A program made the translations under genes and the position numbers. Under the pieces are notes generated by a model. It was not told the origin of the DNA. It did not search any database and saw only the letters and a program-made list of their open reading frames with translations. This document shows, one piece after another, positions 1-7,960 of a stretch of DNA of 52,355 nucleotides (its first letter is position 1; each line of letters opens with the position of its first letter). The stretch is from an uncultured Collinsella sp. (GTDB lineage Bacteria > Actinomycetota > Coriobacteriia > Coriobacteriales > Coriobacteriaceae), in assembly GCA_900544995.1 (NCBI GenBank), contig UQXC01000007.1, positions 1-52,355 on the forward strand. The letters run 5' to 3'.

Positions 1-250
1 TGCGGCTGATCCGGTTCGACCGGGCCGCGCGGCAAGGAGATATATTGCCAGACCGCAAAGCTCTGTGGGACGTCAATTCCACTCTTCACAAGTCCTACAC
101 AACATATTGCTTTCTATAGGTAATAGAAAGACTGGTGCGGATCTTCCGCACGTATCAGATGATGACCCTTTGGTTCAGGAATATATAGAGATCGGTCACC
201 TGTAAGTGTTTATCTACCCGCGCTTTTAGCAATGTAAACCGCGCTTCAGA
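1..250. other. Left-edge region without a confident gene
   Basis: No complete gene is visible. Two plus-strand frames are open from the edge, one to a TAA at 201-203 and one to a TAG near 115-117, so the 3' end of a gene entering from the left is possible but I cannot choose between them. Two perfect inverted repeats are present: 8-bp arms at 110-117 and 123-130, and 7-bp arms at 135-141 and 145-151. Neither is followed by a T-run, so they are not obvious terminators. Confidence 0.4.
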
Positions 251-287
251 TAAAAAGAGGGAGCGCCGCGCACAACGCGACACTCCC
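251..287 (-). terminator. Intrinsic terminator of infC-rpmI-rplT
   Basis: Read on the minus strand, a 12-bp stem (259-270 with 276-287, two G-U pairs) closes a 5-base loop and is followed by a T-rich run (252-258). It lies about 20 bases beyond the rplT stop, as expected for the end of this ribosomal operon. Confidence 0.85.
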
Positions 288-308
288 CTAGCGATTCAAG
301 AGAATCTA

Positions 309-668
309 TTAGGCCTCGAGAGCCTTCTTGGCGATGGTAGCCAGCTCGTTGAAGGACTCGATGTCCTCGTAAGCCATCTGAGCCAGGACCTTGCGGTCGA
401 GCTCGATGCCGGCAACCTTCAGGCCGTGCATGAACTGAGAGTAAGAGATGTCGTTCAGACGAGCAGCAGCGTTGATACGAGTGATCCAGAGAGAACGGAT
501 CTCGCGCTTCTTGTTGCGGCGATCACGATACTGATACTGCAGAGAGTGCTGGACCTGCTCTTTAGCATGCTTGTAAGTACGCGAAGCGGCACCGTAGTAA
601 CCCTTCGCACGGTGCATAACGGTACGGCGCTTCTTCTTGGCGGCAACAGCGCGCTTAATACGTGCCAT
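309..668 (-). CDS. rplT: 50S ribosomal protein L20
   Basis: This 119-residue protein is the usual length for bacterial L20, which binds 23S rRNA early in large-subunit assembly and can repress its own operon by binding the leader. The N-terminus (MARIKRAVAAKKKRRTV) is the basic tail that threads into rRNA, and the globular C-terminus contains the typical LNDISYSQFMHGLK stretch. It is the last gene of infC-rpmI-rplT, 46 bases after rpmI, and ends just before a strong terminator. A Shine-Dalgarno (AGGAGT) precedes the ATG by about ten bases. The identification is secure. Confidence 0.98.
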   Translation of the reverse strand: MARIKRAVAAKKKRRTVMHRAKGYYGAASRTYKHAKEQVQHSLQYQYRDRRNKKREIRSLWITRINAAARLNDISYSQFMHGLKVAGIELDRKVLAQMAYEDIESFNELATIAKKALEA

Positions 669-714
669 GTTCTATCAACTCCTAGACGGTAAAACGAAAA
701 ACGGGAACGCGAAC

Positions 715-906
715 TTAGGCGAGACGCGACTTGATGACCTTGCGGTCGGCAGCGGCGATCTCGGTCTCCTGACGGAAGCCACGCTTACGCTTGGTGGACT
801 TCTTGCTCAGGATGTGGCTCTTGAAAGCCTTGGCGCGCATAAGCTTGCCGGTACCAGTCTTGCGGAAACGCTTCTTGGTGCCGCTGTGGGACTTCATCTT
901 AGGCAT
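715..906 (-). CDS. rpmI: 50S ribosomal protein L35
   Basis: This 63-residue, strongly basic protein begins MPKMKSHSGTKKRFRKTGTG, the diagnostic L35 start. It is a small structural protein of the 50S subunit with no catalytic role. It sits between infC and rplT in the conserved order, with 32 bases to the upstream gene. The Shine-Dalgarno GGAGT is well spaced. Length and sequence match the family. Confidence 0.98.
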   Translation of the reverse strand: MPKMKSHSGTKKRFRKTGTGKLMRAKAFKSHILSKKSTKRKRGFRQETEIAAADRKVIKSRLA

Positions 907-938
907 GAAATACTCCTTAATCGGTTACAGAACACTAG

Positions 939-1493
939 TTATTTGGTATCGCTTGCCGCTTTATCCTCATCGAAGGCGCCCTTAATCGGGGCGAGCAGCA
1001 TAAGCATGTTACGGCCTTCCATCTTAGGCTTGGACTCGACCGTAGCGTAAGGCTTGAGATCCTCGGCGAGACGCTCGAGAACGTTAAGGCCCTGCTCCGG
1101 GTGAGCCATCTCACGGCCGCGGAACATGATGGTGATCTTAACGCGTGCGCCCTTCTTGAGGAAACGCAGAACGTGGCCCTTCTTGGTCTCGTAGTCGCCA
1201 ACGTCGATCTTGGGTCGGAACTTCATTTCCTTGACCTCGACCTTGGACTGGTTCTTACGAGCAGCCTTGGCCTTCATGGCCTGCTGGTACTTGAACTTAC
1301 CGTAGTCCATGACCTTGCAGACCGGCGGCTCCGCGTTGGGAGCGATCTCGACCAGGTCGAGACCCTGATCGTCGGCGACACGCTGGGCATCGCGGATGGC
1401 GAACAGGCCGAGCTGAGAGCCATCGACGCCAATCAAACGGCACGAAGATGCAGTAATCTCGTCGTTGATGCGGGTGTCATCAGACTTAGCTAT
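939..1493 (-). CDS. infC: Translation initiation factor IF-3, probable AUA start
   Basis: IF-3 binds the 30S subunit, prevents premature 50S joining and proofreads the start codon. The sequence shows the N-domain signature (TRINDEI, then RLIGVDGSQLG), the lysine-rich linker and a C-domain with VKITIMFRGREMAHPEQG. An in-frame ATG at 1508 has only an AT-rich stretch upstream and itself overlaps a GGAGG (1502-1506). Eight bases after that GGAGG is an ATA codon at 1493, which I take as the start. Non-AUG infC starts, which let IF-3 regulate itself, are established in other bacteria. If the ATG were used, the protein would be five residues longer. It is the first gene of infC-rpmI-rplT. Confidence 0.93.
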   Translation of the reverse strand: MAKSDDTRINDEITASSCRLIGVDGSQLGLFAIRDAQRVADDQGLDLVEIAPNAEPPVCKVMDYGKFKYQQAMKAKAARKNQSKVEVKEMKFRPKIDVGDYETKKGHVLRFLKKGARVKITIMFRGREMAHPEQGLNVLERLAEDLKPYATVESKPKMEGRNMLMLLAPIKGAFDEDKAASDTK

Positions 1494-1506
1494 TTTCCCT
1501 ACCTCC
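1491..1506 (-). promoter_or_regulatory. infC: infC Shine-Dalgarno and AUA initiation codon
   Basis: GGAGG at 1502-1506 is separated by eight bases from ATA (1493-1491). The first base of the GGAGG is the G of the alternative ATG at 1508, so that ATG cannot use it. The arrangement favours an AUA start subject to IF-3 discrimination. Confidence 0.65.
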
Positions 1507-1508
1507 AT

Positions 1509-1710
1509 TCATAAAAAAATAACCCGGCGCTTCTCAGCAACCAGGTCGTACACATAGAAATCCTCGATTTGAGGAAGGGAATCTAAGTTGTATGACCAGT
1601 CAGCTGCTCATTGGCGCCAAAAGGTGGGAACCCTCGGGTTCCTCTTTAGGGCATTGCGGGAACAACGCCTTGCGAATAATAACACGTACAGCGCGTTATC
1701 ACATTACGTA
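1509..1710 (-). promoter_or_regulatory. infC operon leader and promoter region
   Basis: This roughly 200-base stretch between the duplicated tRNA end and infC has no gene. A perfect 7-bp inverted repeat (1627-1633 with 1636-1642) lies in it, and a TATTAT at 1681-1676 with a weak -35 at 1703-1698 could be the promoter. A long structured leader is common for this operon, where L20 binds its own mRNA, but I cannot assign a known leader family from sequence alone. Confidence 0.35.
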
Positions 1711-1778
1711 CACGAAAAAGGGGCCTTGACCCCCTTGAACGCTCGCTTGCATGTATGGTGCCCGAGGCGAGACTCGAA
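1711..1778 (-). repeat. Duplicated 3' end of tRNA-Leu plus its terminator
   Basis: These 68 bases repeat 1894-1962 with only a few differences. The repeated unit is the 3' part of the tRNA-Leu gene (T-arm and acceptor strand with CCA), about 20 bases of flank and a small GC hairpin with a T-run on the minus strand (1715-1736). The rest of the tRNA is missing here, so this copy is a remnant rather than a gene. Confidence 0.8.
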
Positions 1779-1893
1779 GGGCCTTCGCTTCGCGAAGCCC
1801 CGGGCTTCGGGCGCGAGGCGCCCTCGCCACGCTCCGCTACAAACAGGCCGCAGGCCTGTTTGCTTAACGCTTCGCGCGCTCACGCGAGTTCGG
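1779..1893. repeat. Palindrome-rich GC insert between the tRNA 3'-end copies
   Basis: This 115-base stretch contains several perfect inverted repeats: 1787-1798 (a 12-base palindrome), 1809-1814 with 1818-1823, and 1841-1849 with 1853-1861. No coding potential is evident. It resembles a REP-like or non-autonomous palindromic element that landed next to, or within, a duplicated tRNA end. Confidence 0.5.
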
Positions 1894-1897
1894 CACG

Positions 1898-1920
1898 AAA
1901 AAGGGGGCCGCAACCCCCTT
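1898..1920 (-). terminator. Terminator of tRNA-Leu
   Basis: On the minus strand a 7-bp GC-rich stem with a 6-base loop ends in a run of Ts, about 20 bases beyond the tRNA CCA end. Confidence 0.75.
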
Positions 1921-1939
1921 GAACGCTCACTTGCATGTA

Positions 1940-2026
1940 TGGTGCCCGAGGCGAGACTCGAACTCGCACGTTGTTGCCAACGGTGGATTTTGAGTCCACT
2001 GCGTCTGCCAATTCCGCCACTCGGGC
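1940..2026 (-). tRNA. tRNA-Leu (anticodon CAA)
   Basis: This 87-base gene has a 7-bp acceptor stem (5' GCCCGAG with 3' CTCGGGC), discriminator A and an encoded CCA. The D-arm reads GGCGGAATTGGCAGACGC, typical of bacterial tRNA-Leu. The anticodon loop is CTCAAAA, giving CAA, which decodes UUG. The variable arm is long, as expected for a class II tRNA, and the T-arm reads GTTCGAGTC. A terminator follows at 1898-1920. Confidence 0.95.
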
Positions 2027-2065
2027 ACGTAATGCGTGAGTTAGTTTATCACAGCTTTCTACCGA

Positions 2066-3499
2066 TTAGTCCGAAAATGGAATTTCGAGCATTTCGATGA
2101 GTTCGACCGTGCGTAGCATCTCGCGCTGACGGCATCCGCGACCGTCGACCGAAGCCTCACCCATCTGGTTATCGTAAGGGTCCTCGCGCATGCCGTCGAA
2201 AGAGGGCTCAAACTCTGCCTGGAATCGATTGTTGGCCACCATACGCCATGGGTCGAGATTGCCAAAGTAGTGACGGCGGCGCCACTCCTCCCCCATCCTG
2301 CGAGCAGAAGATCCAAATGACACGTCGGCGTTGAGCCAACCGGTCTGCGGCGTATAGAACTCTGCCCAGTCGTGCGACCCCACCGAATCGGGCGCAACGT
2401 AGAGGCCGCTCTGCCAACGGGCAGGCACGCCCGCGATACGGCACATGGTGATAAACGTGAGCGCCATAACGCCGCAATCGCCGCGGAGCGAATGCGCGCA
2501 GTCATCGGCAATAGATCCCAAAAGCAAGTACGGCGGCTGATAGCGATAGTCGATATACTGCGTCAGGTAATCATAGATAGCACGGGCGCGATCGAGCGGA
2601 TCCTCGAGTCCGCCAACAACGCTGGCCGTCAGCTGCTGCAGATACGGCGTAAATGCAATGTGCGGACGGTCCTCGGAAATATCCTCGGGCAGAGGCGCGT
2701 CCATACGCGGATGAACCGGAAGTGTGCCACCGTAGACATCACAATAAGCAGCATCGATGTGATAACGATAAGTCACCGAGAATGAGCGCTCACTCGAAGA
2801 AGACCACGAGGCGGTACGCGCCGAAGCGTTCGCGGGAGCAACAGCACCCTCCGGCGTCATGTCGAGAATCTCGACCTGAGACTGTTGGCGGCAGGTGGCG
2901 GCTACGGGAAGCCAAGCGCGAACGGTCTCCCCCTCTAGAGCGCCGGGGACAGACAAGGACGCCTTAAGCGTAATAACGCGAGTCAATCCGTTTTGTGACT
3001 CCATCTCCTTGAGCATCTCGTTGCGCAGTGCAATTCCGTCCGTAGGATCGGGACGCATGCCGGGAACCTCTTTGGGATATACGCGAAGCGAATCGAGGAA
3101 GTTGTCGAGAACGAACAGCTCGCCATCGATAAAGCGCCAGTCAATACGCTTACGGTCAATCAGATCGTCAAACTGCTCCTCGGTAAACTCAGGCCACTCC
3201 TCGCGAATCATCGCAATAGCCCGATCGCGCGACACCGAAAAATGAAGCGGCGTCTCAAGCATGCGATACCGCTCGGCACGGACGCAGGCAGCGAGCGAGG
3301 GATCGGGATTTTGGGCAAGTAGACGGTCGCAGGCCTCAATAGCCTGCGAAAGATACCCCGCGTCCTTTAAACGCAGAATCTCGGGTGGCAAGCCAACATC
3401 TAGAAAACGGAAGTCACCATTGCAAACATCAACAGAGCAACCAACAGGACCCTCGTCAATAACCTTCCCATCCGAAGGCAGCACATTAATAACAGCCAT
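2066..3499 (-). CDS. Transglutaminase-like domain protein
   Basis: This 477-residue protein has no visible signal peptide. Its C-terminal half carries a transglutaminase-like fold with the triad Cys342 (RGDCGVMAL), His376 (GSHDWAEF) and Asp392 (WLNADVSF), the pattern of cysteine-protease-like PF01841 proteins in bacteria. The first 300 residues hold a helical region and a probable beta-rich domain that I do not recognise. An ATG at 3499 with TTGGAG six bases upstream is preferred over earlier in-frame starts, which lack a ribosome site. It is monocistronic between tRNA-Leu and the long hairpin at 3637-3729. The substrate is unknown, and it may be a peptidase or amidase rather than a cross-linking enzyme. 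Confidence 0.85.
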   Translation of the reverse strand: MAVINVLPSDGKVIDEGPVGCSVDVCNGDFRFLDVGLPPEILRLKDAGYLSQAIEACDRLLAQNPDPSLAACVRAERYRMLETPLHFSVSRDRAIAMIREEWPEFTEEQFDDLIDRKRIDWRFIDGELFVLDNFLDSLRVYPKEVPGMRPDPTDGIALRNEMLKEMESQNGLTRVITLKASLSVPGALEGETVRAWLPVAATCRQQSQVEILDMTPEGAVAPANASARTASWSSSSERSFSVTYRYHIDAAYCDVYGGTLPVHPRMDAPLPEDISEDRPHIAFTPYLQQLTASVVGGLEDPLDRARAIYDYLTQYIDYRYQPPYLLLGSIADDCAHSLRGDCGVMALTFITMCRIAGVPARWQSGLYVAPDSVGSHDWAEFYTPQTGWLNADVSFGSSARRMGEEWRRRHYFGNLDPWRMVANNRFQAEFEPSFDGMREDPYDNQMGEASVDGRGCRQREMLRTVELIEMLEIPFSD

Positions 3500-3636
3500 A
3501 CCAAACTCCAAGTCATTAGAACTCTCGAAGCCCATTGTAGCTAGATAAATAGAAAGCCCCAACAAAGGAGCCATCAACGCCGCTGAACGGTAGCAAAAAT
3601 GAATTCAGCCTCGTAACCCTGCAGCGAGTTAACAAA

Positions 3637-3729
3637 GGAGGCCCCGTTCACCCGGAGCTTTTCCCATTGCGCGACTTCTGGCAAAGCCAGGTGAGCGCAA
3701 GGGAAAAGCGTAGGGTGAACGGGGCCTCC
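3637..3729. repeat. 93-base multi-segment hairpin
   Basis: Nested perfect arms pair across the element: 17 bp (3637-3653 with 3713-3729), 9 bp (3657-3665 with 3701-3709), 6 bp (3667-3672 with 3695-3700) and a 5-bp apical stem (3678-3682 with 3686-3690). It lies between the fba stop and the start of the transglutaminase gene. It may end fba transcription, but neither side has a long T-run. Confidence 0.75.
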
Positions 3730-3751
3730 GACGGGAAAGTTAAACCGCTAC

Positions 3752-4618
3752 TTACGCCTTGTTGACGGAGCCAAACTCCTCCATGAGCTCCTTAGTGCGG
3801 GCAACGATGTTGTCGCGACCAGGCTTGAGGAGCTTGCGGGGGTCAAAGCCCTTGCCCTGCTGATCCTTACCGGCCTCGATGTACTCGCGAACACCCTTGG
3901 CGAAGACGAGCTGCAGATCGGTGTTGACGTTGATCTTGGAGATACCCAGGGAGATGGCCTTCTTGATCTGATCCTCGGGGATGCCGGTGCCGCCGTGCAG
4001 GACGAGGGGCAGGTCGCCGGTCTGAGCCTTGATCTCGCCCAGGCGCTCGAAGGAAAGGCCAGCCCAGTCGGCAGGGTACACGCCGTGGATGTTGCCGATA
4101 CCGCAGGCGAGGAAGTCGACGCCCAGGTCAGCAATCTGCTTGCACTCAGCAGGATCAGCGAGCTCGCCGCTGGAGGTCACGCCGTCCTCGGTGCCGCCGA
4201 TGCCGCCGACCTCGGCCTCGATGGACATGCCCTTGGAGTGGGCAAGCTCAACGAGCTCCTTGGTGCGGTCGAGGTTAAGCCGGAAGGTCTCCTCGTGAGA
4301 GCCGTCATACATGATGGACGTAAAGCCGGCCTCGATGCACTTGAAGCAGTCCTCGTAAGAACCGTGATCGAGGTGAAGGGCGACGGGAACGGTAACGCCC
4401 GTGGCCTCGACGGCAGCCTTGACCATGTCGGCGCAGACCTTGAAACCGCCCATCCACTTAGCGGCACCAGCGGTGCACTGAAGGATCAGCGGAGACTTGG
4501 CCTCCTCGGCGGCCTGGAGAATAGCCAGGGTCCACTCGAGGTTGTTGGTGTTGAAGGCACCGAGACCGTACTTGCCGGCCTCGGCCTTCTTGAGCATGTC
4601 TGCTGCGTTGACGAGCAT
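3752..4618 (-). CDS. fba: Class II fructose-bisphosphate aldolase
   Basis: This 288-residue cytosolic enzyme cleaves fructose 1,6-bisphosphate to dihydroxyacetone phosphate and glyceraldehyde 3-phosphate in glycolysis. Zinc ligands and phosphate-binding segments are visible: ALHLDHGSYEDC, then NIHGVYP and VLHGGTGIP, with SKINVNTDLQ near the C-terminus. These place it in the FbaA/GatY class II family. The ATG at 4618 follows a GGAGG spaced eight bases away, and the longer frame upstream lacks family similarity. It appears monocistronic. A tagatose-bisphosphate aldolase cannot be fully excluded, but the context suggests the housekeeping enzyme. Confidence 0.92.
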   Translation of the reverse strand: MLVNAADMLKKAEAGKYGLGAFNTNNLEWTLAILQAAEEAKSPLILQCTAGAAKWMGGFKVCADMVKAAVEATGVTVPVALHLDHGSYEDCFKCIEAGFTSIMYDGSHEETFRLNLDRTKELVELAHSKGMSIEAEVGGIGGTEDGVTSSGELADPAECKQIADLGVDFLACGIGNIHGVYPADWAGLSFERLGEIKAQTGDLPLVLHGGTGIPEDQIKKAISLGISKINVNTDLQLVFAKGVREYIEAGKDQQGKGFDPRKLLKPGRDNIVARTKELMEEFGSVNKA

Positions 4619-4658
4619 AAAAGAAACCTCCTGTAAGGTTGCTCCGATAACGCCTGAG

Positions 4659-4667
4659 ATTTTACCA
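4659..4667 (-). promoter_or_regulatory. Possible extended -10 promoter of fba
   Basis: On the minus strand TGG precedes TAAAAT (4664-4659), an extended -10 pattern, about 40 bases upstream of the fba start. No good -35 is seen. Confidence 0.35.
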
Positions 4668-4812
4668 CGACATACCCGAGCATAAACGTTCGTTTGCTCA
4701 CGAATACCATCCGATTGGACAAATTTTGACCGTTTGCCCCACAGAATCGACCCACTGGGGAAAATAGCTTGACGATTGAGTGGTCTTCGTGGTTCGAAAG
4801 ACGGCTTCGAGC

Positions 4813-5496
4813 CTACATCTGCATAAACGGGTTCTGCATAAGTTCGCGCGCCATCGTGGTCGAACCGCCATGGCCCGTCAAGCAAACGGTATCGGGCGGA
4901 AGCGTCTTGGCAAGTTTGGAAAGCGAGCGCATAATCGCCGCCTCGTCACCGCCGGAAAGATCGGTACGACCGTGGCTGCCCGGGAAAAGCGTGTCGCCCA
5001 CAAAGGCGATGTTCCCCTGCTCGGTCGCGGCGAACAGGACAATGCCGCCCGGCGTATGCCCCGGCGTCTCGATCACCTGCAGGCAGACGTCGCCCACCTC
5101 GATTGTATCGCCCTCGGCAAGCAAGCGCGTCGGCTCACCCGGATCGGGCGTCTCGATGTCCCACATGGCGCGCTGCTCCTCGATATTTGCGCGAGGTACC
5201 GTCACGTCCTTAGCGCACAACTCATATAGTGCGCTGTCGCCAACGACAGCTCGAACCCCGGCAACCCCGCCAACATGGTCGGCATGACCGTGCGTGCAGA
5301 CAGAGCCGAGTACGCGCACCTCGGGATGCGCGGTGTGGATATGCTCCACAAGACGCTCGCCCTCCCACGCCGGATCGACGATTAAGCACTCGTCATTCGA
5401 AATCACGGCGTAGCTGTTGGTCTGAATCGGGCCGTTGACGAGCGCCTCAATCGAAGCCGCGCCTCGAGGTGTCAGGTCCAAAGTCATATCGCCCAT
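4813..5496 (-). CDS. Metallo-beta-lactamase-fold hydrolase, glyoxalase II-like
   Basis: This 227-residue protein has the THGHADHVGG metal-binding motif, a further metal ligand in ETPGHTPGG and FVGDTLFPGSHGRTDL. The last matches the short bacterial glyoxalase II-like or YcbL type hydrolases that act on thioesters such as S-lactoylglutathione analogues. The true substrate cannot be told. Of two possible ATGs, 5496 lies seven bases after GGAGGG and is preferred to 5502, which is too close. It follows the Rsh gene on the same strand by 88 bases, with a hairpin between, so it may be read through from rsh. Confidence 0.85.
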   Translation of the reverse strand: MGDMTLDLTPRGAASIEALVNGPIQTNSYAVISNDECLIVDPAWEGERLVEHIHTAHPEVRVLGSVCTHGHADHVGGVAGVRAVVGDSALYELCAKDVTVPRANIEEQRAMWDIETPDPGEPTRLLAEGDTIEVGDVCLQVIETPGHTPGGIVLFAATEQGNIAFVGDTLFPGSHGRTDLSGGDEAAIMRSLSKLAKTLPPDTVCLTGHGGSTTMARELMQNPFMQM

Positions 5497-5518
5497 GCGC
5501 ATACCCTCCTTCTAAAAT

Positions 5519-5550
5519 ACGTTCGAGGCACCAAACGATGCCTCGAACGT
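5519..5550 (-). terminator. Hairpin between rsh and the hydrolase gene
   Basis: A perfect 12-bp stem (5519-5530 with 5539-5550) has an 8-base loop and is followed on the minus strand by ATTTT. It could end or attenuate rsh transcripts before the downstream hydrolase. Confidence 0.55.
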
Positions 5551-5584
5551 AACCAATATCTATGATGCTGAGAGGCTCTCGCAC

Positions 5585-7945
5585 CTACACACGGCGCTTG
5601 AGTTGCGCTCCGCCCTCGCCGGGCATAAGACGGCGAGCGTCGTAGACCGAATCGACACTGCTGATGGAAGCCAGCAGCGGATCCAGGCCGCTCGCATCCG
5701 AAATTTCGACCATAAAGCGCAGGGTTGCAATACCCTCGCGGTTGGTCGACGTGGCGGCGGAAAGGATATTGCCGCCCGCATCGCCAATGGCAATGGTGAC
5801 ATCCTTGAGCAGGCCCATGCGGTCCAGGCACTCGACCACGATCTCGACCTGGAAGAGGGTATCGGCAGCGCCGTCCCACTCCACATCAATCATGCGCTCG
5901 GGATGTTCCATAAGACCCTTGACGTTAGGGCAGTTGGCGCGATGCACCGAAACGCCACGACCACGCGTGATGAAGCCGACGATATCGTCGCCCGTCACCG
6001 GATTGCAGCAATGCGCTAGACGGACTAGCAGGCCGCTGTTGCTCTCGCCCTTGACGATAATGCCGTTACTGGCGCTCTTGCCGCGCTTTTGCGGCTTGCG
6101 GTTGGAGCCGCGAGCAGGCTGTTTCACGACCTCGGCGATAGCCTCGGCCTTGGTGAGCTGTTCCTCGGGCTTGGGGTCCAAGATTTGCTCGACCTTATTG
6201 CCCACAGCGCGCGGGGCAACCTTGCCGGCGCCGACGGCGGCAAACAGGTCCTCGAGCTGCTTGAAGTTAAACTGCTCCGCCACGGCGTTGAGCGCACGCG
6301 TCGAACGCGGCGTAGAAATGCCATAGCCACGCTTACGCAGGTCCTTGGCCAGCATATCGCGGCCGGCGGCAGCGTCGTCGTCCTTGGTCGCAGCGGCAAA
6401 ATAGCGGCGGATCTTTGACTTGGCGGAAGGTGTCTTAACGATCTTGAGCCAATCGCGCGACGGCTTGGAACTCTTGTTAGTCAGGATTTCAACGCGGTCG
6501 CCCGTCTTGATCTCGTGCGTGAGCGGAGCCACCGCACCGTTGATTTTGGCGCCGACGCAGTGGTTTCCTACCTCGGTGTGAACGGCATAGGCAAAGTCGA
6601 GCGGCGTGGAGCCGGCACGAAGCGCCATGACCTCGCCCTTGGGCGTAAAGACAAAAATTTCCTGGTCGAACAAGTCGACCTTCAGTGAGTGCAGGTATTC
6701 CTTGGCATCGGTGATCTCGTCGGAAGCCGCCCAATCGAGCGAATGCTTGAGCCAGTTGATCTGGTCGTCCAAACGTTGAGCGTCATTGGTCTTGGAAGCA
6801 GACGATCCGCCCGACTTCTTATATAGCCAGTGGGCGGCAATGCCGTACTCGGCCTGCTCATGCATCTCGTAGGTTCGAATCTGAATCTCGAGCGGACGAG
6901 CCGTAGGGCCGATGACCGTCGTGTGGAGCGACTGGTAGTTATTGACCTTGGGCATGGCGATATAGTCTTTAAAGCGACCGGGCATGGGGTGCCACAGCGT
7001 ATGCACCGCGCCGAGCGTGGAGTAGCAATCGCGCACCGAATGCGTGATGACGCGCAGTGCCACCAGGTCGTAGATCTCGGAGAATTCCTTGCCCTTGCGC
7101 TTCATCTTTTGGTAGATGGACCAATAGTGCTTGGAACGGCCGTTGATCTGGAAGTCCTCCAGACCAATGCGGTTGAGCTCATCGGTAAGCGTCTTGATGG
7201 TCTCGGCAAGGTAGCGCTCGCGGACCTCGCGCGACTCCGCCACCATGCGCGCGATGCGCTGGTAGGCATCGGGCTCCAGGTAGAAGAAGGACAGGTCCTC
7301 GAGCTCCCATTTAATGGAGCTCATGCCCAGGCGGTCGGCCAAGGGCGCGTACACGTCCATGGTCTCGCGAGCCTTAAACAGGCGACGATCCTCGCGCAGG
7401 GCCGCCAGCGTACGCATGTTGTGCAGACGGTCGGCAAGTTTAACGATGATGACGCGGATGTCCTTGGACATGGCGAGGAACATCTTGCGCAGCGTGAGGG
7501 CCTGCTTCTCGTCCATGCTGTCGACTTCGATGTTGGTGAGCTTGGTCACGCCATCGACGAGCTCGGCCACCGTATCGCCAAACAGGCCGGAAACATCGGC
7601 AAGCGAGGTCTCTGTATCCTCAACGGTATCGTGCAGCAGCGCGGCGCACACCACATCGCAGTCCATCTTGAGATCGGCCAAAATGATGGCGACCTCGACG
7701 GGATGGTTAATGTACATCTCGCCCGAGCGCCGTTTTTGGTTGCAATGCTTCTCGGCAGCAAAGCAGTAGGCCTGCTCCACCTTGGAGAAGTCGTCCTCAT
7801 TCATATATTTGAGGCACAAGCGCTCCAGCTTGTCGTAGCTGTCCGCCATAATCTCGGGCGGCAGCTCATCGGCATGCTTATAGTGCTCCATCTCCGAAAA
7901 AGGCTGGAGGGTGGAATCATGGGCGGTACGGGCTGCGGCATCCAT
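5585..7945 (-). CDS. rsh: Bifunctional (p)ppGpp synthetase/hydrolase
   Basis: This 786-residue RelA/SpoT homologue makes and degrades the stringent-response alarmone. The HD hydrolase domain is intact (YINHPVEVA at 78-86, LLHDTVEDT at 103-111, DRLHNMRTL). The synthetase domain follows (GRSKHYWSIYQKM, RFKDYIAMPKVNNYQSLHTT). A TGS domain (EIFVFTPKGEVMALRAGST), a zinc-finger-like region (LLVRLAHCCNPVTGDDI) and a C-terminal ACT domain complete it, so length and order match full Rsh proteins. Because both catalytic halves look conserved, I call it bifunctional. It starts 15 bases after the recJ-helicase gene and is probably co-transcribed with it. Confidence 0.96.
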   Translation of the reverse strand: MDAAARTAHDSTLQPFSEMEHYKHADELPPEIMADSYDKLERLCLKYMNEDDFSKVEQAYCFAAEKHCNQKRRSGEMYINHPVEVAIILADLKMDCDVVCAALLHDTVEDTETSLADVSGLFGDTVAELVDGVTKLTNIEVDSMDEKQALTLRKMFLAMSKDIRVIIVKLADRLHNMRTLAALREDRRLFKARETMDVYAPLADRLGMSSIKWELEDLSFFYLEPDAYQRIARMVAESREVRERYLAETIKTLTDELNRIGLEDFQINGRSKHYWSIYQKMKRKGKEFSEIYDLVALRVITHSVRDCYSTLGAVHTLWHPMPGRFKDYIAMPKVNNYQSLHTTVIGPTARPLEIQIRTYEMHEQAEYGIAAHWLYKKSGGSSASKTNDAQRLDDQINWLKHSLDWAASDEITDAKEYLHSLKVDLFDQEIFVFTPKGEVMALRAGSTPLDFAYAVHTEVGNHCVGAKINGAVAPLTHEIKTGDRVEILTNKSSKPSRDWLKIVKTPSAKSKIRRYFAAATKDDDAAAGRDMLAKDLRKRGYGISTPRSTRALNAVAEQFNFKQLEDLFAAVGAGKVAPRAVGNKVEQILDPKPEEQLTKAEAIAEVVKQPARGSNRKPQKRGKSASNGIIVKGESNSGLLVRLAHCCNPVTGDDIVGFITRGRGVSVHRANCPNVKGLMEHPERMIDVEWDGAADTLFQVEIVVECLDRMGLLKDVTIAIGDAGGNILSAATSTNREGIATLRFMVEISDASGLDPLLASISSVDSVYDARRLMPGEGGAQLKRRV

Positions 7946-7960
7946 CGAGGTCCCCTTCCC

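Noticed and set aside
1779..1893. CRISPR array
   Set aside because: The palindromes differ in sequence and spacing and there are no spacer units.
1711..1962. Integrated prophage or genomic island at tRNA-Leu
   Set aside because: The duplicated tRNA end encloses only about 115 bases, and no integrase or phage gene is present.
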